Below are positions 7,470-17,500 of a DNA stretch of 34,460 nucleotides, in pieces; the stretch's first letter is position 1; every line of letters starts with the position of its first letter. The notes under the pieces were generated by a model. The model was not told the DNA's origin, made no database searches, and worked only from the letters and a program-made list of their open reading frames with translations. Location of the stretch: positions 1-34,460 of IMG/VR virus record IMGVR_UViG_3300042892_001586. One strand, given 5' to 3'. This DNA comes from a virus. The translations under genes were made by a program, and so were the position numbers.

Positions 7470-8186
7470 ATGGCGACATCAATATATAAAACAAAAAACA
7501 TCTATTTGTTTGACGGTACAGAGATACAGATAATGCCTCTTAAAATTAAGTATCTTAGAGAGTTTATGGATGTATTTAATAACATAAAACAAACCTCAAA
7601 TGATGATGAATCAATGATGGTTTTATTAGAATGTGCAAGAATTGCAATGAAACAATATTATCCTCAAATATCTAAAAACATAGAAGATCTTGAAGATAAC
7701 ATAGATTTACCAACAGTGCATGAAATTTTAGAGATTGCTGCAAATATAAAAATAGGTGAAGACTCAGAAGAAAGTATAAAGACTCAAGCTCAAAGCAGCG
7801 AAGCTGGTCCAACATGGGAAGATTTTGATTTAGCAAAACTTGAATCAGAAGTATTTTTGCTGGGTATATGGAAAGATTACAGTGAACTAGAAATGTCTAT
7901 ATCTTTGTCTGAGTTATTTGCAATAATAGCAAGTAAAAGAGAGTTAGACTTCCAAGAAAAGAAATTTTTTGCAGCAATTCAAGGTGTTGATTTAGAAGGC
8001 GGATCAGAACCCGAAAGAGGACAAAAAGAATGGGAAAACTTAAAGGCTAGAGTGTTTAGTGGTGGTGCAACATCTGACAGCAATGACATTTTAGCATTAC
8101 AAGGACAAAATGCTAAAAAGGCAGGATTTGGAATTGGCATGGGTCTTGATTATGAAGACGCAAGAGACCCTTCTGTCATGGTATAA
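7470..8186 (+). CDS. Tail assembly chaperone, long form
   Basis: The 238-residue protein lies between the major tail protein and the tape measure, the place of the lambda G/GT chaperones. Residues 1-95 (LFDGTEIQIMPLKIKYLREFM, IDLPTVHEILEIA) are clearly homologous to the next gene. Residues 96-238 add an acidic helical domain (WEDFDLAKLESEVFLLGIW, and a Gly-rich end) comparable to the T extension. In most siphoviruses the extension is reached by a programmed frameshift, but here it is in one continuous frame. The start at 7470 has no ribosome site and probably comes from a leaderless message. The chaperone would coat the tape measure and recruit tube subunits. It is not expected in the virion. 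Confidence 0.78.
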   Translation: MATSIYKTKNIYLFDGTEIQIMPLKIKYLREFMDVFNNIKQTSNDDESMMVLLECARIAMKQYYPQISKNIEDLEDNIDLPTVHEILEIAANIKIGEDSEESIKTQAQSSEAGPTWEDFDLAKLESEVFLLGIWKDYSELEMSISLSELFAIIASKRELDFQEKKFFAAIQGVDLEGGSEPERGQKEWENLKARVFSGGATSDSNDILALQGQNAKKAGFGIGMGLDYEDARDPSVMV

Positions 8187-8187
8187 T
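8179..8187 (+). promoter_or_regulatory. Extended -10 promoter overlapping a stop codon
   Basis: TGGTATAAT includes the last codons and stop (ATG-GTA-TAA) of the long chaperone gene. No -35 is evident. The next start codon lies 26 bases downstream with GGGAGG at 8201-8206, so the short chaperone can be expressed separately from the long one. Confidence 0.6.
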
Positions 8188-8213
8188 TGATATGAACCTA
8201 GGGAGGGATCAAA

Positions 8214-8537
8214 ATGGCAACAACTGTGCATGAAGCGCATAAAGTCAAACTAATTGATGGTACAGAAATAACCTTAAGACCGCTTAAGATTTCACTTTTA
8301 CGAAAGTTTATGAAAAAGTTTGAGGGTATTGCAGCAGTGGTAGATGATAACGATAAGTCAATCAATCTACTAATGGAATGTGTACTAATCGCAATGGAAC
8401 AATATAAGCCAGAACTAGCAGGAGATATTTCTGCACTTGAGGAAAATATTGATCTACCAACTGTGTATGAAATTGTTGAAACAGCTTCTGGAATTAAGCT
8501 TTCTGAAGCATCATCAATTTTTGGCAGTGATGAATAA
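8214..8537 (+). CDS. Tail assembly chaperone, short form (paralogue)
   Basis: This 107-residue protein aligns along its whole length with residues 1-100 of the preceding gene: DGTEITLRPLKISLLRKFM versus DGTEIQIMPLKIKYLREFM, LLMECVLIAMEQYKPEL versus LLECARIAMKQYYPQI, and ENIDLPTVYEIVE versus DNIDLPTVHEILE. It is therefore the G-like short chaperone without the T extension. The ATG at 8214 has GGGAGG seven bases upstream and its own extended -10 promoter. The tape measure gene follows within 30 bases. The pair looks like a gene duplication that supplies short and long chaperones without ribosomal frameshifting. Confidence 0.8.
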   Translation: MATTVHEAHKVKLIDGTEITLRPLKISLLRKFMKKFEGIAAVVDDNDKSINLLMECVLIAMEQYKPELAGDISALEENIDLPTVYEIVETASGIKLSEASSIFGSDE

Positions 8538-8563
8538 TATAACTAAATAAAGAGGTGTTATGA

Positions 8564-11500
8564 ATGGCTGATGTTCAGTCTAATATTAAAGTAAGTATTG
8601 ATACTACTGAAGCACTTGCTAGTATCAAAAATTTACAAAGACAGATATCAGCCTTTCATACCTCCATGGCAAAGGGCGGTGCTGCAGCAAATGCAGTCAC
8701 TTCCCAAATGCAACAAAACTTAATTAACTCACTTAATGCTACAGGCAAGTTCTCTGCCCAAATGAGAACCATTAAAACAACAACTGAATCTTTTACAAGT
8801 TCTTTAGAAAAGAACAAGTTCTCCATGGGAGAATACTTTAGGTATGCTGGTGGTGCATCAAAAACTTTTGGTAGATTATTTAAAACTGAGTTTGAAACAA
8901 TAAATAAAGTAGCAAGAGAAAATGTAAAAGATCTTCAAACACAATACATCAAGATGGGCCGTGATGCAAACGGTGCAATGAAGGCAATTGCCGTAAGACC
9001 TCTTACTCTTGATATGAATGATCTTGCAACAAAAACTATGGTTGCTGCTCAAAAACAAGCAATCCTTAATCAGCTATTAAAACAAGGATCAACCAATCTT
9101 TTAAACTTTGGTAAAAACACACAGTGGGCTGGTCGTCAGCTTATGGTTGGTTTTACAATACCGCTTATGGCTCTTGGAGCTGCAGCATCAAAAACGTTTA
9201 TGGATATGGAAACACAGGCTATCCGCTTTAAAAAAGTTTATGGAGATTTATTTACATCAACAAAAGAAAGTACTGCAGCACTAGAAGAAATAAAAGCTCT
9301 TGGTAAAGAGTTTACAAAGTATGGCATTGCAGTAAAAGACACAGTAGGTTTAGCAGCAGAAGCAGCAGCAGCAGGCTTTAAAGGAGTTGACCTTCAAAGA
9401 CAAACAGCAGCAGCAACAAGACTTTCTGTTTTAGGTCAGGTTGAAAGCCAAAAAGCACTTGAAACTACAATCGCATTGCAAAATGCATTTTCAATGTCAT
9501 CTCAAGATTTAGCAACAAATATTGACTTTCTTAACGCAGTAGAAAACCAGACAGTATTATCACTTGATGACATGGCAACTGCAATTCCAAAGGCAGCACC
9601 AGTTATTCAACAGCTTGGTGGAGATGTTAAAGATCTAGCATTCTTTATGACTGCAATGAAGGAAGGTGGAATTAACGCATCAGAAGGTGCTAACGCACTT
9701 AAGTCTGGTCTTGCTTCTATGATTAACCCAACTGGAAAAGCAGCAGCAATGCTTAACAGTCTTGGTATTAATATAAAAAAGATTGTTGTAGACAATAAAG
9801 GTGACTTAAAGAAAACAGTTATTGATTTTGCAACAGCTTTAAATGAACTTGACCCTCTTAATAGAGCACAAGCAATTGAGCAAATGTTTGGTAAGTTCCA
9901 GTTTGCTCGTTTATCTACTTTATTTGCAAACGTAACAAAAGAAGGAACTCAAGCATCACGTGTACTTGACCTAGCTGGATCATCAATTCAAGAACTTGCA
10001 GCTTTGTCAGAAAAAGAATTAGGTATGACTTCACAGTCTGCAATGAACAAGTTTAAAGCATCTGTTGAAAATCTTAAGCTATCACTAGTTCCAGTAGGAG
10101 AAGAATTTTTAAAGGCAGTAACTCCAATTGCTGAGTTTGTCACAAAAATTTTAGATAAGTTTAATAATCTTGGAGATGGAACAAAAAAGATTATTGTTAC
10201 ATTAACAGCAATAGTCGCAGGTCTTGGTCCAGTATTTCTTATGACGTTTGGTTTGCTTATGAATGGGCTTGCAAATATAATTAAGGGCTTTACATTCATG
10301 AAGTCTTTATTTAATAAAACTGGTCAAGCATCTACAACTTTAGGAACTGAAATTAAGTATATGAATACAGAGCAAAGAAATGCTGCAGCAGTTGCAGCTT
10401 CTCTTGATCAGACTCATAGAAAGCTTGCACAAACATTTAGTGTTGAAGCAGCATCAGTTGATGCACTAACAAGAGCTTATCAAAGATCTGTGGCTGCTCA
10501 ATCTCTGTTCATGCCAACTAGAGTTCCGCTTAGCATGAATCTACCTACTAAGAGAGCAAAGGGAAAGCCTGCAATCGTTGGCGGTACAGGAAACAAGGAT
10601 ACAGAGCTAGCATTACTAATGCCTGGAGAAACAGTAATTCCAAAAGAGATGAGCAAGAAGTATGGATCTCTTATTAATGGAATGATTGCTGGAAGCATCC
10701 CTGGATATGAATTTGGAAAACCATCACCATTTTCTTTTGGAGGAAAAGATTTTAATATTTCACAAAGATCTTTGCCAGGAATACAAAGAATTATTACAGA
10801 AGCACAATCATTAAGTGGAGTAATAGGAAACATTGATGATGTAATTTTTACATCCTTAGATAGACTTTCTACTGATCTTGGAGGATCTGCAAAAATAACA
10901 GCTGGAAAGCTTCAAGCAGCACTTTCTCCAATTACAGATTTAGCAAGAAGCACTTATGCAAAACAACAAACTTATAGTGGAAATGCAGGAGTCGTTATGG
11001 CTCATGGACTTCCAAAAACTACGCTAACACCAGAACAAATTACAGGTCTTGAAAGGCTAGACACAGGAACTAATTTTGGACCAAGGCTAGCAAGTAGATC
11101 TGGTGGTCCAGTAACTGGATTAAGCAATATGGTATTTCCAATGCCAGCTGGATTTAATCAAGATAGAATGACTGGAGCAGAGGGTGCACAGTGGATAGGA
11201 CAAAATAGATCAAGGTTTACTTCAGATATAGCTGCTCAAGCAGGACTTGATCCTAATGATCCAGATTTGCTTAGGTTTGGAACTGCAGTTGGAAAATCAT
11301 TAAAATCTGCAGCACATAAAGGTGTAATTGTAACTCAAGATGATTTTGAAAAAATTATTAGTGACGCACTAGAAAAAGAAATATTTGATGTTGGAAAAAA
11401 TACTTCTACTGCAGTTAAAACAGCATTTGCAGATGCTAAAAAAGTTTCTGCAATAATGTATCCAGAAGTATCTAAAGCAAGTGGAAGAGAATCTTACCCT

Positions 11501-14500
11501 AGAGTTGCAGTTCCAACAGCAGCAAGAGGCACCACAGTAGCTGGAGTAGACTTGGCAAAGGGTTCATCTTATAAAAATAGAGCTGTTGATCCAGCAATGA
11601 ATGTTGAAGCAGATAAATTTACAGTAGAATCTGTTAGAGCAAGGGTGCGAAAGTTTTTTACCAAAATGCATCAAGGCGTAGAAGAAGAAGTTAAAAAAGT
11701 ATTAGATATTGATTCCCCCTCTAAAGTAACAAAAAGACTTGGAAATGATACAGCAACTGGATTTGTACATGGCATTAAAGAGTTAAATGATGATGCAAAA
11801 AATGCTGGTAGACGAATAGGATCAGAAATTGTTGGTGGAGCATCTCAGTCAGGAAGAACATATAGAAAAGCAACAAGACCACAAGGAGCTGCTCCAATAG
11901 GACCAGACACGCCACAAGGAGCAATGCTTCTTCCTATGGTCGGTATGTCTGAGAAGGAAAAACAGAAAGCAAGAAATAAGCGTGGAAGAAAAGCACAATA
12001 TGCAAACATTAAAAAAGTTGGAGCTAAGTTTGGTGGCGTTCAAGGCAGCGTAGGCCTAATGGGTGCTAACATGGCTCTTAGCGCAGCACCAGATTTTGCT
12101 GGTAAAAATATAATACAGTCAACAATGACTGGTGCAAGCATGGGTATGCTATTTGGTCCTTGGGGTGCTGCAGCAGGTGCTGCAATAGGTCTTGTATCAT
12201 CTGCCATAGGTGAATTAATTGAAAAACAAAAAATTCAAAAAGCAATGACAGAGGCAGCATTTAAATCTAGTGCTGATTTCGCTGCATTTTTTGGTAATGA
12301 AATAGTTAATGTAGATACTTCTATAAGTAACTTTAGTGCATCTCTAGGAATTTTAGGTGGTAGCGTAGACAATCTTGGTAAACAGTTTGGGTACACAACA
12401 GATGAACTTGCTAGATTTAGTGAAATGGTTAACTCGCTTCCAGAAGGAAATCCTTTAAAAGATCTGATAACTGGATTAACTGATGAAAAAAACCCAGAAA
12501 AGATTCTTGAGTTAGCTAAAGCTTTTGTTACAACACAGGTTGCACTGGGTCAAATTAAACCAGACCAAGCACAAAAATCATTAGACCTAATTCTAGCTCA
12601 AAGTGGTAAGGTTGCTATGGTTGGATCTAGTTTTATGGATTTAAAAAGTCAAACTCAAGCAGTTACAAAAACATTAAAAGACGCATCAGGCAGTTCTTTA
12701 TCATTAGGAACAGCACTAACACAAGTAACTGCAGCAGCAAATAATGCATCATCACTAGAGCAATTAAATATGATTTTAGATGGTGTTGCAGAATCTGGTA
12801 TTTCTGCAGCAGAAGGTTTAACCGCAATGTATTATGCGTATGTCCAAGTAGGAAACTTAAATGCAGCAGAAGCAACTCTTGCATTAAAGCAAGTTACTGG
12901 AATAACGCAGCAGCAATCAAATTTAATTATGGCTGCAGTATCAAAAGGATTTCGGGCTACAATTAATCCAGCAACTCAGGCAGATAATTTAGCTGAATCA
13001 GCTCTTAAGTTTTTAACTGATCCAAAAGTATGGGCAAAAACAGATCCATCAGCCGTAACAAAAAAATATAGAGATTTAGCTAATGCTCAAATAAAATCTA
13101 CAAAAGAACAAATTAAACTTCTTAAGGCAAAAAAGAAGCTTATTGATGATGAAATAAAAAAAGAACAAGCAATAACAGATGAGTTAAAAAAACAATCTGA
13201 TTATACAAAAAAACAACAAGACCTTGATCAGCAAATTGTTGAAGCTAAAATTAGAGGAAAGTATATTGAAGCTGCAAACCTTCTACAAGAAAAACAAAGC
13301 AATACAATACAATTTAATAAAGAACAAACAATATCAGATTTACAAGAAAAATCTGATGCAATTCAAGCCCAAATAGATGCAATTCAAGCAATGTCTGATG
13401 ATGTTGTATCTGCTATTAATGATTCATCTGATAAGGCTGCTACTAACGCAGCCAATATTATTACAGCAATCCAAGGATGGATAAAAGTTGATACAGAAAA
13501 AACAGGTAAATCTCCAACTACTGCAGCTCCAGTGGATGTAACTCCAGAGACGATAAAAGCGTACATTGAACAATATAAACCAGCAGTAACTGTTACAACA
13601 TCAACTGGTGGAGCAGGAACCTCTGCTTCGGTTACTACTGTGCCTCTCAAACCAGAAGATCTTGATCCAAAAACAGCATGGAATGATAATAAAAAGTGGT
13701 GGGACATCACAAGAACAACAGGACAAAGTAAAGAAGCATTTGAAAAGATGATTAGACTACAAATTCAAGGAAAACTGGATTTGTTAGAAAAAGATACAGA
13801 CTTTATTTTTGTTAGTGCACTTGGTGCAGATGGATTTACATATAAATTTAAAGTTGTAAAAAACGGAGAATTTATTAGAGTAGGTCAACCAATTCCACCA
13901 GTTAAAAAAGCAGAAGGTGGATACATAAAACACTTTAAGCCTGGTGGAAAAGTAAGGGGTCCAGGAACTAAAAGATCTGATTCTATTCCAGCCTACCTTT
14001 CAAATGGTGAATATGTAATCAAAGCAGACTCTGTTGCAAAATACGGAACAGAAACATTTGATGCACTAAATGCACAGAAATTCCACACTGGTGGAAAAGT
14101 TCATAAGCATCCTCATGCAGAAGAAATACCAAAATCAATTTCAATAGGTAATGGATGGTCTCTTCCAGTAAAGCCAACAGGTTCTACATGGAAAGCAGCC
14201 CCAGTCCCTAATAGAAAAGATTATAAGACTGTAGAAGAATACTTATCTGCTTTATATGACGGCCATGAATTCTATACTCCGCCAACTGAACAATATCCTA
14301 CTGATCACATTAAATCACCAATGGGTACACTAAAAAGATTCCTTGAAGTTGCAAGAAGCCAAGTTGGTAAAAACCATAATTATAAACTTCATGACAAGAC
14401 TATGCCAGAAGGATACGACTCAACTTCAGTCAATAAATTTTCTATATGGGCAAATAAAACATATAAATTAGGTAGCGATGTACAGTTATGGTGCGGAGCA

Positions 14501-17500
14501 TTTGTTGCTTGGGTTGCTGAAAATTCTGGAGTTCCTATATCAAAGAAAATGTTTAGTGCTTATCAATCAACAAAAGATTATGATGCAAAAGGACAGCTTT
14601 TTAACTTAAATAATAAAAATAATTTAAGGGATATTCTTCCTGGAGATTTGCTTTGGTTTAAAATGGGCGTTGAAGGAACTGGCCCAGGACATGCGACTAT
14701 TGCTGAATCCCGTCCTTATAATGGAGGAATTAAAACAGTTGGCCAATGGGGTAGCGGTGTTAGTAGAGAATTTCTACCTCTAAAGGATTTATTTGGATCA
14801 GCCAGACCAGAGTTTTTAAAAACTCCAATAACCCTAATTCCCTTTCCAACAGATAAACCTACAACAGAGATTCCCGCTACTCCGTCAACAACAGATAATC
14901 CAAATCCTAAAATTTCAGAGATGGAAGAGACACCATCATCTTTTGCAAACGGAGGCTCAGTATTTGGTGCAGGAACAGCAACTTCTGATTCTATTCCAGC
15001 ATACCTTTCAAATGGCGAATATGTAATTAAAGCAAACTCTGTAAAGAAGTATGGAACAGAAACTTTTGATGCACTAAATGCTGGAAAATTTGCAAATGGT
15101 GGTGCTGTACAAGGTTTTGCTACTGGAGGAAATTATCAACAGCATTTGTTTGACATGGTTAAAAGAGCAAGTATGTCAAATTTTGCCCCACACAATATGG
15201 GAATGCAAAAGTTTGTAGGGGGAGATTCATCAAGATTAGCACCACACGACATGGGAATGGGAAAAAATGATAGGTCTAGATGGGATCAATTCAACTACAA
15301 ACTTCCTAAATTTTCTAATAAAGGTAAGCCAGAATCTCTTAAAGAGTTTGCATTAAGTCAATTAAAGGTATTTGGTAACAGCCCAGCCCCTGGACTAGCA
15401 ATACTAAAAAACATTGTTCAAAGATATAATTCCAGAGAAACAGGAGCTGGAATTGACAGCTATATTCCAGATGACCCAAACAATGATGAAGATTCAGCAA
15501 GTCTGAAAGTGCCATACTATGCTTATAACAAATATAGTGGATACGGTACAGTTACCCCAGTTTACCTTGATGTAAAAGATTTTACTCAACAAGGAGGAGC
15601 AGATAGAAAAAAGAATCTAAGCTCTATATATCAAGCTGCAAATCAATTAACAAGAGAAACGGGAGTTCCATTTAGGGTCATAACTGATAAAAATAGAGCC
15701 CAAATTATGGCAATGAAAGAAAAAAATCCTTATGGATATGATATTCTTCCAATAACATTCCTTGATGGCGATAAAAGAAAAGCAGCCCTGGCGGAGGCTG
15801 GAAATAGCATGGCTCTAGCATGGTACAGTGGTCCAGAAGAAGGAATTACCATGCCTAGAGCGGTAAAAAGTAACTGGTTAAGCCAATTGCATAATCTTAA
15901 TGATAAAGCTGCAATAGCGACAGCAAAGCATGAAATTGTTCACCATTTTCAAAATCACAATGAAGAAAAAACAGGATTTGAAGCATTTTTTGATAATATT
16001 GTAGGAGCACATTCATTAAATCCATTTAACTTGATGTCTCCTTTTGCCACTCCTCTAGCTACAGTTCTATCTAATGAAGACATAGAGTTAATTAGAGAAA
16101 AACAAAGTTATTATCAATCAGAATATTTGTATGATCCAAAAAAAATAAAAGACATAGAGCAAAAAATTAAAAATAAAAAATTGCTAAAAATGATATCAAG
16201 CTTTATGTTTGGCGGAGTGCCTAGTGGTTTAATAAATGGTGGAATGACATCAAAATCTTTGTTTGGTCCAGGACTTTCTGGTTTTGCAAATGGTGGAGCA
16301 GTAAAAGGTTTTGCTGGTGGAGGAGAGATTTTAAAAGCCCTTGGTAAAGGCGCTTTCAACCTTGGTAAAGGAGCTTTCAACCTTGGCAAAGGAGCTATTT
16401 CTAAAGTTTCACCATTCTTAAAACAATTAGCATTTGCACTTCCTAATAAAATAAATGAAATTAAAAATTATCTAAAGGTTAGATCCATGATAAAAGATGG
16501 AATGTACCATGGATCACAACCAACTGGTTTACGTGGAGAAGAATACTTACAGGGTAAAAATGTTTTAGAGGGTGCAGAAACCTATGATCCACATTATGGA
16601 ATGGGCTTCTTTGGAACAAGTTCAAAATCAGAAGCAGATATGTATGCATCTGGTTACAACTCATCAACCAACTGGGGAGAATCTTTTGGATCAATAAACC
16701 AAATTACAAAGGCTCCTTTTGGAAAATACGTAGACTTTACCAGGGGAACCAATTCAATTAAATGGCAAAATTATAAACTATATCAAGCATTAGGTATGAA
16801 AAAAGACGGGTACTTAGGAAGCTATCTTACTGAAAACCTTGGCGATATTATGGCTGGCCAAAATGTAACTGGCAGCATAATGAACAGAATTAATGATGGA
16901 ATGGTTCCAGGGGATTTGGCTTCAGCAAAATGGTTAGCATGGGCAAAGCCTAGAGGAGTACATACAGAAGAATATATGGGAAGTTTTGCACCTAAGAAAC
17001 CAGCCTCTCTTTTAGATAGCTTAAAGTCTAAGTTCTCTCTACTTAATAAGCCTAAAGGCTTTAACACAGGCGGACATATTAAGGGTCCAGGAACTGCAAC
17101 CTCTGATTCAATACCTGCGTATCTTTCAAACGGAGAGTATGTAATTAAAGCATCTTCTGTAAAGAAGTATGGTGTACAACACCTAGATGCAATGAATGCG
17201 GGTAAATATCATGAGGGCGGATCTGTAGGCGATCCAGTTTATCACAGTCGTAACTTTCCAAAAGGACATGTCCATCATCCAGATGGCAGAACAACTCTTA
17301 ATGGTAAACCACTAAACAGAGACGGAAATCCTGCAGGATGGGATCAAATCTTTAAAAAAGAAAATTGGGAACAGACTGCAAACTTCTTTGGACTACCAGC
17401 AATAGGAAGAACGTTGCAAGACATGAAAACCTATGGTGGACCACTGGGATTGGCAACCGCCAAATTTGATAATGCAATGGGCAATCTTGTTAATCGTAAA

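Noticed and set aside
7740-7800. Programmed frameshift between short and long chaperone forms
   Set aside because: The long form is one continuous frame and the short form is a separate paralogous gene. I saw no convincing XXXYYYZ heptamer with a downstream structure.
13384-13710. Antisense 108-codon frame
   Set aside because: It is opposite the coiled-coil and linker part of the tape measure and has low-complexity composition.
16114-16389. Antisense frame encoding a Pro/Leu/Arg-rich repeat
   Set aside because: It is the shadow of the Gly/Lys-rich tape-measure repeat, with no promoter or ribosome site.
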